Shown here in pieces: positions 19,607 through 29,069 of a DNA stretch of 64,000 nucleotides (position 1 is the first letter of the stretch; each line of letters begins with the position of its first letter). The notes below the pieces were generated by a model, which was not told the origin of the DNA, made no database searches, and saw only the letters and a program-made list of their open reading frames with translations. Both the position numbers and the translations under genes were made by a program. The stretch comes from Porphyridium purpureum (Eukaryota; Rhodophyta; Bangiophyceae; Porphyridiales; Porphyridiaceae), in contig VRMN01000008.1 of NCBI GenBank assembly GCA_008690995.1, positions 310,001-374,000 on the forward strand, given 5' to 3'.

Positions 19607-20154
19607 TGCGCTGCGCGCTGTCTACCAGCGCTCTACGCACGTCGCTATTCACGCGCGCAGGCTGACCCGTTGAGAGCCGTTGATGCAGCGACACACATCC
19701 TTGCCATGGAACATCGGGACTCACCGAATTCGGAATCGGCGCCCAGCCGGAATGCAAAGTTCTATTAAAACTACCCCAACATATCATATGTTGAGCGAGC
19801 ACGTTCCCTTTCTGACCACACCCCCACCTCGCCAGCTCAAGCTCGCCACCAAACACGCACACGCGTCCAACTGTACCGCATTCAAAATAGAGTATGGTAC
19901 AGTGCATACAGTTTAGAATTATGACGTACAGTGAGCGGCAAGGTGAAGGGAAGAAAGGCGAGAGCGGCTGCGAGAGGTGGGGGGTGTGTGTTGTGTGACG
20001 TTTGGAGGGACTGTGGCGCTTCCAGGACACGGCGCTGGGTAAGCCGGTGGTTTGGGCTTGAGTACGGACTGCAGAATAGGTAGTCCGGGTGGCTTGGGGT
20101 GGTGGTGGCGATTGAGAAAAAGGGAGTCGGCTGAGCATTCCGTGTCGGAAGAAT
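19607..20154. promoter_or_regulatory. Divergent promoter region between the FUSC-like and TMF-like genes
   Basis: 548 bp between two opposite start codons. It contains a short CTGTACC...GGTACAG hairpin (19871-19902) and purine-rich stretches close to the TMF start. No coding frame is convincing. The regulatory role is inferred from gene orientation only. Confidence 0.45.
19871..19902. repeat. CTGTACC / GGTACAG inverted repeat
   Basis: Perfect 7-bp arms CTGTACC and GGTACAG separated by 18 bases. The same arms recur in other non-coding positions (46471-46517) and inside both Copia LTRs. Confidence 0.6.
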
Positions 20155-22761
20155 ATGGATTGGTTTAGTCTTGCGAGTAGCACGCTCGACTCATTCCAGA
20201 AGGAGCTGACCAAGGAAATTGGGCTGGGGTCGCGTGATGATGAGCGAGAAGCGGACGCAGCGGCTGCCGCCGAAGCAGAGCCGCGTGGAAGTCAGGATGA
20301 TCAGTGGCAGGAGTGGGACGTTGGCGACGGCCATGAGAACAACCTCGACGATGATCAGTGGGATGATGTCGATACAGGAGCCTTGCCAACATCGTTCACG
20401 CCCGTAAGCAAGGCGCACAGCTTGGATGCTTCCGAGTCCGTGCAACATCACGAACAAGGCCGTGGTGAAGAATCGGCACTGAGTATCTTAAGAACAGGCT
20501 CCGACCAAAGGGATGTCACTACCGATACATCGGCCGTACCAGAAAATACGTCTTCTGGTCAAAAGAGCGGTGCACCAGGTACGACCGATACGTCCGCGTT
20601 GGGAACGGTAGAACGGGGGTTCCAGGCGGCGAACCAGCAAATAGAACACTCCGCCCGCATGGAGCACGTAGCTTCTGATTTTGTTTCAGAAATCGAGTCA
20701 AACAGCGTCGAGAACGGATGGGCCGAGCACGAGCAGGCCATCGAGCTTGCGCACCACGAAGAAGACGGACAAAGTGATCTTTCATTCCCGCATGCGCTGC
20801 AGGCAGAATCTGCAATTCCCGCTGCCGGGGCGGATGCCGATAGTCGCACGTCTGCGAAAGATTCAGTGCAAAATGGAATGGAAAAGGGGGCTGGATCCGT
20901 CGACATGGTTGTGAGCGCGAACGCAGGAGCCGAGCTCCCTCTTGCCGCGAGACTGAAAGGGCTTGAGGTATCCCAGCACGAAGATACGTTGGAGAACAAA
21001 GATGCGGTTGAGCGCCTTGACGAGCAGGCAAAGTTGCAGCAAGAACATCAGATACAAATCGAGCAGCAGCAGAGCGCGGATGACGAGGAACAGCGGCGGC
21101 GGAATCAGCAGAAACGAGAGCAATTAGAAGCCCGTTTAGCAGCAGCACATGCTCAGCGGCGGGGGAGTGAGCACAAGGTGACCGAGCTAGAAGGACAGCT
21201 GTCTCAACTTGTCCAAGAGCGAGAAAATTTGAGGCGCTCGCGCGACTCGCGAAGTGCGGAGCAAGAATTGCTCAAAGAGAAAGATAAGCAGATCGAGGCA
21301 GTGCTCCGTGATGGCGAGAAGCTCTCTGTCCGTGTAGCGCAGGCCGAGGCTGAGCTACGCGCTGCGCGCAAGCGCGCCCGCGAGACTTCTGAGCTTTTAA
21401 AAGATTTAGAGACTCAGACCGAACCGACAAATAAGGAGCTGCGAGAGCTAACTGCCGAAGTGGGCCGCCTTGAGAGTCTGCAGAGCGCAATCAAGAAAGA
21501 ACGAGAGAGCGTGGAGACAAGGCTTCTTGAACTGGGCTCAACATCGCGCGCACGAACGGATCTTTACTCAGCTCTCGAAGCCGCCAAAAGTGACCTAGAG
21601 ACACTTAAATCGGTCGTCCAAGTCGCCCTTGAGAATCAAAGGATGGAACTACAAGCCGAGCTTGAAGCGGGTCTTCAACAGATTGAGCAAGAGCAGAACA
21701 AATTAGAGGCCGAGTCAAGCAAAGTGCTTGGGGACCTGAAGCAGCAGAGTACGCAAGCGGCGGAGAGCTGGGCGCGACTCGACCGTGCACTCCGCGCAGA
21801 GATCGAGGAGCTGGAAAATCGTTGTGTTGAGCTTCAAGCGCGAAATGAGCAGACCGCCGCGTCGGTGCCGAACGCTACCAAACCCCTGATTCGGCAGATT
21901 GAGGCACTCGAAGCTGCTGAGCGCGAGCGGTTGGGGGCGATGCAGCTCGTTGATCAGAAGGCCCGCGCGAAAACAGAATCGCTGGAAAGCGATTTGAGAG
22001 TGAGCCGCGATGAGTGCAAACGTATCATGGAGCGGCTCGGCGAAGTGGAGGCTAAGCTGAGGGCAGCGGAGGGCGCGCAGAAGGAATGCCTTTTGACAAG
22101 AGACCGCATATCCACAGAGATAAACTTGCTACGGGAGGCAGCCGCTCAGGAGTATGCAAAGCACGAAGCTGAAATAGCCCCATCTCGAGATGAGATTACC
22201 AAGCTTGATGCAGAAGAGCGCGCGCTTGATTCCGAGCGTGTGCGAGTGATCGAATCGCACTTGGCGCTCACGGATGCCGCAGAGAAGCGTGAGCAGGAGC
22301 TTCGAGAGACTTTAACTACGCTGCGCATTCAGGCGGCACAACTAGATAGCGCGGAGAATCGCTACGAATCTAGTCGGTCGTCTTTCATCAACGGGCTACT
22401 GGAGCCGGGTGCGAATGCATTGGAAGATGTTGAACTTGAGCTCCGTGCGCTGGTACGCAAGCGAACGGAGTTTCTTCAGAATATTGAATCATCGGTCGCG
22501 TACCGAGAGCAGACTATCCGCACACTGGCGACCAAGCTCGAGGAGCTGGAGCTCGAGTGTAGCAAAGTCGAAAGCTCTTTGTCAACGCTTGGTGACGACT
22601 ACGTAACACTAGAAAAGAGGCACGCTGCTTTGACGGAAATGTTCAGAGAAAAGGAATCTGCTGCACTGCACTTGGAGCAAGATTTGGAGGACATACGAAG
22701 CGTGCATAAGGAGCAAATTTCGTCTCTCATCGCAAAGTTAGAGACCCTTCGAAGCGCATGA
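20155..22761 (+). CDS. Long coiled-coil protein, TMF/golgin-like
   Basis: 868 residues from ATG 20155. It begins MDWFSLASSTLDSFQKEL, like the MSWF-type N-termini of TMF and golgin-84. An acidic, disordered region of about 280 residues with QDDQWQEWDV- and DDDQWDDVD-type tryptophan motifs follows. From about residue 290 to the end it is almost continuous heptad coiled coil. The last 60 residues (YVTLEKRHAALTEMF, LEQDLEDIRSVHKEQI) resemble the C-terminal TMF/Rab6-binding domain. Known TMF proteins and plant golgin candidate 5 bind Rab6 and tether vesicles at the Golgi. There is no transmembrane anchor, which favours TMF over golgin-84. The coil is certain; the TMF assignment rests on the two ends. 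Confidence 0.7.
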   Translation: MDWFSLASSTLDSFQKELTKEIGLGSRDDEREADAAAAAEAEPRGSQDDQWQEWDVGDGHENNLDDDQWDDVDTGALPTSFTPVSKAHSLDASESVQHHEQGRGEESALSILRTGSDQRDVTTDTSAVPENTSSGQKSGAPGTTDTSALGTVERGFQAANQQIEHSARMEHVASDFVSEIESNSVENGWAEHEQAIELAHHEEDGQSDLSFPHALQAESAIPAAGADADSRTSAKDSVQNGMEKGAGSVDMVVSANAGAELPLAARLKGLEVSQHEDTLENKDAVERLDEQAKLQQEHQIQIEQQQSADDEEQRRRNQQKREQLEARLAAAHAQRRGSEHKVTELEGQLSQLVQERENLRRSRDSRSAEQELLKEKDKQIEAVLRDGEKLSVRVAQAEAELRAARKRARETSELLKDLETQTEPTNKELRELTAEVGRLESLQSAIKKERESVETRLLELGSTSRARTDLYSALEAAKSDLETLKSVVQVALENQRMELQAELEAGLQQIEQEQNKLEAESSKVLGDLKQQSTQAAESWARLDRALRAEIEELENRCVELQARNEQTAASVPNATKPLIRQIEALEAAERERLGAMQLVDQKARAKTESLESDLRVSRDECKRIMERLGEVEAKLRAAEGAQKECLLTRDRISTEINLLREAAAQEYAKHEAEIAPSRDEITKLDAEERALDSERVRVIESHLALTDAAEKREQELRETLTTLRIQAAQLDSAENRYESSRSSFINGLLEPGANALEDVELELRALVRKRTEFLQNIESSVAYREQTIRTLATKLEELELECSKVESSLSTLGDDYVTLEKRHAALTEMFREKESAALHLEQDLEDIRSVHKEQISSLIAKLETLRSA

Positions 22762-22964
22762 CGCACTTGGTACTTACTCGATACCTCTTCGATGTTCTGA
22801 GGTCCTGTCCATTATGGACGGGGTGAATTTCGGACAGAAGCTGCAGATGGTGACGAACAGACAGAAGAAGAAAATGAGCAAACTGTACATTGGCTTCAAA
22901 TGGTAGATCCTCGCATTTCTGCTCTCTATTCATGGCCTTGCAGGCTCCGCGCGTTCGCTGGGTT

Positions 22965-24998
22965 CTAATCGTCAACTTCGCTACGTGAAGGAGAAGGTAA
23001 TGATGAATTAGCAGGAGTACCGGCCGAAACATGCTCCTTGACTTTGCCGTGACTTGCCACAGCTGTAACCTGATTAGGTAAAGCCGATTCTATGGTCATG
23101 TCACGCTGCTCGGTCGTGCGAGCGCCTGTGCCTATCGACCCGACGAGGGTCTCAGCTTTGACGTCGATGTCTGAGTCTGTTTGTGTTTCTGAGACCGCCT
23201 TCTCGTCCGCGGCAGCCGCGGCGACGGCAGCCGCCTTCGCCTGCTTTTCTGCTTGCGCAGTCTCCATAAAGTAGTCATCTTCTTCGAGGACGTCACCCAC
23301 CACGTAGAGGCGGAAGCTGAGCGCAATGTGGAGCGAGGCATCTGCCCCGACTGTGCCCTTGAGCCTCACCCACGAGTCGACGAGCTGGCCTTCTTTCAAG
23401 TTGGAGATCTTGATCTGATACCAGCCGAGCGAGCGGTTCTTCAGCCCATACCGATCGAAAACCTCAATGTGGAACACATCCGCCAGGGGGTCACTGACAT
23501 CGAGGTCGAATCGTTGATTCCAGATCGGATTTCCTTGCCGATCGTCGCTATCGTTGAGACTGCGGTCGTGTTTAGATCGAACGCGGCTATTTCCAACACG
23601 CAGCGCGCAAAACGGATTTGAGAGACCCAAGCTGGTGGTGCCAACAATGCCCTTCGCTTCGTACAAGCTCACGCTTAGAGTACCAACCTTGCCCAAAGCG
23701 GAATACGTGTGGCCATCTGCCAAAGCCTGCGCCACACGCCTGGCCAGACTCAAGAATGGACTGCCGGACTGAAATATGTCTACCTTCATGGGCAAAGTGA
23801 ACTGGGCCGGGATTTCGCGCGTCAGCAGCTTTCGAAGAAACGTGTTGAGACCCGGAATGTACATGATGTCCAGATACTTGAACGGTTTGATGCTAATATT
23901 CAGTCGCGGGCGATCCACGAACGCAATGCATGCGTCCGCCACGTACGGGTCCTTTGGGATCAGTCTGGCGCGGAGCCAAAATTTGGCGTCGAGGTCAAGC
24001 TCGCTAATCATGACAGGCAGGCGGATAGTTGTGCCGAATGACAGCTCTACCACCAACAAAACTGATGCATCGCCGTCGTACCGCGCATTCAGATTGTACG
24101 TTAGCACATAGGGGTCTGGGTGCGGAATGTCTTCTATGCTGCGGATCCAGATTGGTCGCTGACCAAGATGGAAGCGCTTGACATGGATGGACTTGAGTAA
24201 GGGTGGCTTTTCCACGCTCAACGCATCGTCAATAGAGATCTGCAAGTTTTCGCTCACCGTCTGCTCCAGCAAGTCATTGTAATTACTCCATGCCTTGCGG
24301 AGTGCCACATTGACCCACTCTGCGCTTTCTTCATGATATACTGGCGCAGCATCTAGGGCCGAGTTCCGTGAAAACCCCATGCCGCCATTCCCGAGCAAGC
24401 CCTTGACCGTCGAGTCATTCTCAGCAAACATTTCATCATCGTAGTCGTCGAGCCCGAATAGAATGCTCACCGCCGTGCTGGTACGCTCTCCAATGGACGA
24501 AATGGATGTAATGAGCACCTGTCGACCGAAACCTAGAATGTCTAGCACGAGCTGAATGAAGCGAACGACCATCAGTGTGATCACGTACCCAATGAGAAGT
24601 GTCTTGAGACCCTGAGGATACATCGGAGGCCGTGCATCGAGGGGTACCAACTGACGAGGCTGCGCAGCTCGAATCTGCTCAAAATCCTCCTCGAGGTGGA
24701 CGAACATGTTGCCGCTTCGCTGCGTCAGAGCGCGTCCGAGGTCAAAATTCTTGACGCGTTTCTTCAGATCCAACGATGCAAACGCCTCTGTGTGCGTCCG
24801 CTCGGCCTGAGATGCATTCGGACATTGTTCCACTTGTTCAAACCGAACCTTGTCACCCACGCGCCTAATTTTGACAATTTGCCTCTTCGCAGACCCTTGC
24901 AACATGCCTCCGTCAGGATTCTCTGAACTTCTTTCGGCGGCGCGGTGACGTGCGTCGGCCGGATCATGAGGATTGATATTGTTCATGCGCACTGTCAT
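22965..24998 (-). CDS. SMP-C2 membrane-contact lipid-transfer protein (extended synaptotagmin/tricalbin-like)
   Basis: From the ATG at 24996-24998 (MTVRMNNIN) the product is 677 residues; the frame stays open to 25424, so a longer N-terminus (for example from MPKAERR near 25289) is possible. One hydrophobic segment (about 119-143, TLLIGYVITLMVVRFIQLVLD) anchors it. An SMP domain follows (about 220-405: WVNVALRKAWSNYNDLLEQ, FRFGT-like FGTTIRLPVMISELDL, PFKYLDIMYIPGLNTFLRKL). A single C2 domain lies about 440-555 (GTLSVSLYEAKGIVG, NPIWNQRFDLDVSDP). The tail is disordered. In E-Syts and tricalbins this arrangement tethers ER to plasma membrane and moves glycerolipids. It converges on the TMF-like gene with 203 bp between the stops. 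Confidence 0.85.
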   Translation of the reverse strand: MTVRMNNINPHDPADARHRAAERSSENPDGGMLQGSAKRQIVKIRRVGDKVRFEQVEQCPNASQAERTHTEAFASLDLKKRVKNFDLGRALTQRSGNMFVHLEEDFEQIRAAQPRQLVPLDARPPMYPQGLKTLLIGYVITLMVVRFIQLVLDILGFGRQVLITSISSIGERTSTAVSILFGLDDYDDEMFAENDSTVKGLLGNGGMGFSRNSALDAAPVYHEESAEWVNVALRKAWSNYNDLLEQTVSENLQISIDDALSVEKPPLLKSIHVKRFHLGQRPIWIRSIEDIPHPDPYVLTYNLNARYDGDASVLLVVELSFGTTIRLPVMISELDLDAKFWLRARLIPKDPYVADACIAFVDRPRLNISIKPFKYLDIMYIPGLNTFLRKLLTREIPAQFTLPMKVDIFQSGSPFLSLARRVAQALADGHTYSALGKVGTLSVSLYEAKGIVGTTSLGLSNPFCALRVGNSRVRSKHDRSLNDSDDRQGNPIWNQRFDLDVSDPLADVFHIEVFDRYGLKNRSLGWYQIKISNLKEGQLVDSWVRLKGTVGADASLHIALSFRLYVVGDVLEEDDYFMETAQAEKQAKAAAVAAAAADEKAVSETQTDSDIDVKAETLVGSIGTGARTTEQRDMTIESALPNQVTAVASHGKVKEHVSAGTPANSSLPSPSRSEVDD

Positions 24999-27139
24999 TC
25001 TGCAGCGCACGCTGATGGCTGGTGACCTCGCCAAATTTAATGGGTGACATTCTCGCGCCACTGTTTGTCTCACCCGCAAAGTGTCTGGCAGAGCCCTCAC
25101 GTGCATCGGGGTAACAAAGGCCAGCGCACACATGCAAGCAATCTGCGACGCACCAAAGCTACTGCGCAAGGCAGTTCGCCCTTCCTCAGCGTGGCTGAGA
25201 GGGTGCTTGGATTGTAATGGGCCACACGCTGGATGACTCCCCAGCCGCTGGAGGCGCATATCTCTCACACGACGCTCAGCTTTTGGCATGATCCAGACAA
25301 GATCCGGTTTCGACGAATGCGCCGAATCCAGTCCCAAACCCACCTCTATGCCGCCGCGAACGCACAAACCATTCGACACAAAACAGAAACACCAAGCTGC
25401 GGAAACACCTGCGCTTCGAATCACGCAACCCGGACAAGCACTCGATCACCGGCCAGGCACACCACAGTACGGGACGGAACAAATCCTGGAAGAGGCAGAG
25501 GATTAGATGAAGACCATGCGAGCGCGGAGAAAAGCGTGGAATGGTGCCGCACGAATGAACGCCTGTATCTGCCGACGTCACGATTCACCTTGCTCTTCTC
25601 CGCATCCTTTCTGTCGCGTCCATCTGAATCCCTGGAAGCAAGCGCGCACATAGTGCAACTGTACCATATGAAATGAAAGGAGGTACACCTCGTCTTCAAT
25701 ACGCGCTGTACCTCGGCAGCGAATCCGTCGCAGGCACCGAGGAACCGCGGTTGTCGAACGCCAAGCGGTGGCTGTGTCAGCGCGCGCTGTTCGACAACGC
25801 ACGCGCACCATTGGAAAGTCAGACACGAGCCCGTCGAATGCGCTTCCAGACAGTGCCCTTCGAGTACGCTTCGAGGTGCGAGGTGACAAGGTCACAGAGC
25901 CTTTCGTGTTTGAGGACAATGTGGAGTCGTAAAAATGGCGGCGTTGGGACAGGAGGCTGTTGTCATTCATTCTTCTCTCCGTTCCTTTCTCGCGTCCTTT
26001 CTACCTCTCCTGGCTCCTCCAGTTTGAACTTCTTTTGATTGGGAACAGAAAAATGGCCCTTTTTGTTTGTCCTAAGTGGTGGCGTCTCGTCCAGGCAAGC
26101 GTCAGAAGCCGCCTTTTGTTCGTCAGCCGTGGAAGAGACCGATTCTTGCTGAGGCCATGCGTCTGGCTCATTGCTTTCCTGGCTGACGTCGATTTCCAAG
26201 CTATTTTTTTCGCCGCGAATACGCCGACCAGCCTGGATTTGACGTGCCATGTACATAGTCCGAAGCGTCTTGATGCTTTGAATCGTCGTTATCATTGACT
26301 TCATGAGCTTTATTGTCACTAATTCACGACACTGGCGCCCCTCCTTGTTTGCAGCAGACTTGTGACGCGAAGCGATGTTTGCAGAGCGTCCCCACCGTGG
26401 GCGTGCTGGCCCTCAGTCCCGTCTGGCCTTCGCAAGGCCCTGAATGCGGCCTTTCTGCTGTTTCGAACACCCAACAATGCGTCCTATTCCGCTAAAATGA
26501 AGAAATCCACCAGGTGCGATGGCTGCGCATGTCTGCGCTTTCTTCTCACATCTTGTCGGCGTTCAGGATAAGCCGCTTCCCCGTCCAGTCCCGTTCCACC
26601 CGATCCGGACCCTCGTCGCCGAGCAAGCCGCTCCAAACGGCCAAAGCTCAAGACCCTGTCGTCAAGCAAAGAGTCTTGATATCTTTCCACCTCACTGCTT
26701 TTACGTTGGGAGAATAAGCGTTGTTGCGCGTCGTTGCGTGTGTCCGTTGTGCACATTGTCCACTATGCGCAGTTGCGTTTTGGCTCTTGGATGAAAGCCG
26801 AGTTGCTTTTATGTGAGGAGATTAACGCCTGCGTGCGTTTACTGGGCGCAGCGTGCGGCAGATCCAGCGTTCAACGACTTTCCCGTCAGTGAGCCTGTGT
26901 TTGTCAAATTGTTCGTGCAGATCGGCTCATCCGCCAATACGCTCTCGCTTTCTCCTGGTTTTGAAGTCTGCTGATTTGAGGTGCGCGAGCGGTTGATAAC
27001 TGAAGGATGGGAAGGAGAGGGAGAGACGGAGGGTGGAGACCGGGATCAGCACGGCGTTGGGAAGGAAGAGCTGTGGGATTCTAGCGGGTAGGTCGGTGGG
27101 TCGCGACTTGCCGGATCTCCCGGAGAGCGTGTGCTTAGA
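24999..27139. other. 2.1-kb region upstream of the SMP-C2 and DUF2252 genes, no firm gene
   Basis: It includes the upstream extension of the SMP-C2 frame (to 25424) and a divergent promoter for the DUF2252 gene. Several short frames look weakly protein-like but lack a start or a family: a plus-strand frame ending at about 25932 (LRVRFEVRGDKVTEPFVFED before the stop), a 118-residue minus frame 25963-26319, and a 33-codon minus frame ending near 26546 (GPDRVERDWTGKRLILNADK). One or more could be exons of a small spliced gene. Near 25659-25688 is a partial CTGTACC...GGTACA inverted pair. I do not support any single gene model here. Confidence 0.35.
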
Positions 27140-28996
27140 ATGGGGAGCAGTGGTTCGGGCAGGGATGGGTATGTGAGGATTGAGGATGGAAACGCGTTTG
27201 AGGCGCGTGGTGGATTGGGGGACGCAGGTCGAGTGGGAGATGGCCGTCCGGTGGAAGGAGAGCGTCGGTGGCGACGGGTGGGGATGGGCGTCGTGGTCAT
27301 GATGGTGGTGGGCGCCGTGCTGGTTGTGGCCATGATGGGTTGGATGGGATCCGGTGAGAACTCTGCTGGTATCGACACCCAGAAACAAAGCAGAGGCCGA
27401 TGGCATCAGTCTGGGCTCGATCAGGACACGGAGGGAGAACATAGTGACTTGGATTCATCCACTTCGGTCAGTGGTGAAAGCAGCGAGGACGAGATTTCCC
27501 TTGCTTCCAAGGCGGGACCAGAGGTTAAAATTGAGCAGATGCTGAAGGAGTCTGGCGCGTGCTCTAATTTTACAGACGATCAGCTGGATGAGGTGCCGGA
27601 CTGCGGCTCCGACTTGCAGCGCATGCGCACGTCTTTTGAGGACGAAAACTGCGGTGCCGTGCTGGCATCGAAGCGAGGGCTTCACGCGGTCGTTTACAAG
27701 CTGCGCAGGCTCGCCGACGAAGGAATATTTGTGTTTTTCAGAGGCACTGCAGCCCTCTTTTTCAATAATTTGAACTGCAAGGCGCCCGCTTTTTTCGGCA
27801 AGAACAAGGATTCGGTACCTCATGTCTTATCGTCCGGCGATGCCCATCCAGAAAACTTTGGAACGCTTATGCTCGCGAATAATAATATGACTTGGGGTGT
27901 GAACGACTTTGACCATTCCTTCCGCTCGCCGTTCGTGGTGGACGTTGCCCGTGGTGCCGCGGGCTTTGGCATGGCATGCAAAGTTATGGAAGGTACCACA
28001 GATTGTGAAAAGGTTATTGATGCGTGGACACGCGGGTACACGCATCAATTTCGCAATGGGCGGTGCTCGAGGCTCACGAATGCGGATAGACTTATCGAAG
28101 GCTCGCCAGCGCTCAAAAAACTTCAAGGTGGCGCGCTCGTGCAAAGTTGTTTTGCTCGCGCCAGAAAGGTGATTTCGAGCAAGAAGAAGATTCTCAAGTT
28201 TCACGAAAAGTTTGTGGACGCCAAGACAGGCATGTTTGTGCACACCAAGGAAGTCGAACCCGTCAAGCGCAATATGCTGCCTGCGTTTGAGGTTGCGCTT
28301 CAGGAGTATTTGTTCAACGGCGTCCCGGCCATGGCATTTTTCCTCAAGGAGAAATTTTTCAAGCTTCGCGACGTCGCGGTCAAGCACGGCAGCGGCACTG
28401 GATCGCTTGGACTCGAGCGCTATTATATGCTGATAGAAGGGGTCACGAGTGAGTACGACTTTGACCATGTGATTCTGGAGATGAAGGAAGTGACGAATTC
28501 CGTGATTGAACGTTACGAGGAGGAAACTGTACCTTCCCTGCTGGAAGGCAAGCGCGCGGCCGATGGGGGGCGACTGGCATACCCCTTTGCGAATGTATTT
28601 CACGGCTGGGTCAAGTTTCAGAACGGTTCGTACCTGATCCGCCGTAAGTCGTACTGGCGCAAGTCTGTCAAGCTGGACCAGATTTCGTACAGCGAGCTTG
28701 TGGATTACGCTCACATTGCTGGTGTGGCACAAGCACATTTTCACGGACTGGTAGGCTGCGCGAGCGTCAGGTGCGGCCTCAACGAAACCGCTTCGTCCGA
28801 CCTCGACGCATGTGAAGCTGTGGGTGAGTACTTGGACGGATATCCAGATTTTGAGCAGGACATGCTTGCCTTTGCTGTCCGCGAGATAGAGACCGAGCAG
28901 GAGCAGTACGACATGTTCGAAAAGCTGATGTCGAAGGAGCCGATGAAGAGCAACCCGCTCCAGTTTCTTTCGCCAAAGCGAGTGTTCGCACCGTAG
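27140..28996 (+). CDS. Membrane-anchored DUF2252 protein
   Basis: 618 residues from ATG 27140. A glycine- and arginine-rich N-terminus is followed by one signal-anchor helix (about 48-68, MGVVVMMVVGAVLVVAMMG). An acidic linker comes next, then a DUF2252 domain from about residue 165 to 610 with the hallmarks FFRGTAALFF, SGDAHPENFG and NDFDHSFRSPFVVDVARGA. DUF2252 is common in bacteria and has features of the protein-kinase-like/phosphotransferase fold (the DAHPEN.G and NDFD motifs resemble catalytic and metal-binding loops); its substrate is unknown. The anchor predicts a lumenal or extracellular catalytic domain, which is unusual compared with soluble bacterial members. It converges on the next gene with only 73 bp between stops. 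Confidence 0.85.
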   Translation: MGSSGSGRDGYVRIEDGNAFEARGGLGDAGRVGDGRPVEGERRWRRVGMGVVVMMVVGAVLVVAMMGWMGSGENSAGIDTQKQSRGRWHQSGLDQDTEGEHSDLDSSTSVSGESSEDEISLASKAGPEVKIEQMLKESGACSNFTDDQLDEVPDCGSDLQRMRTSFEDENCGAVLASKRGLHAVVYKLRRLADEGIFVFFRGTAALFFNNLNCKAPAFFGKNKDSVPHVLSSGDAHPENFGTLMLANNNMTWGVNDFDHSFRSPFVVDVARGAAGFGMACKVMEGTTDCEKVIDAWTRGYTHQFRNGRCSRLTNADRLIEGSPALKKLQGGALVQSCFARARKVISSKKKILKFHEKFVDAKTGMFVHTKEVEPVKRNMLPAFEVALQEYLFNGVPAMAFFLKEKFFKLRDVAVKHGSGTGSLGLERYYMLIEGVTSEYDFDHVILEMKEVTNSVIERYEEETVPSLLEGKRAADGGRLAYPFANVFHGWVKFQNGSYLIRRKSYWRKSVKLDQISYSELVDYAHIAGVAQAHFHGLVGCASVRCGLNETASSDLDACEAVGEYLDGYPDFEQDMLAFAVREIETEQEQYDMFEKLMSKEPMKSNPLQFLSPKRVFAP

Positions 28997-29069
28997 TCAG
29001 CTTGGCGGTCCCAAGAAAGGCATCTGGCAAATTTTAGGTTTATTTTCTCTTTTGTTGGGCTCTCGGGCC

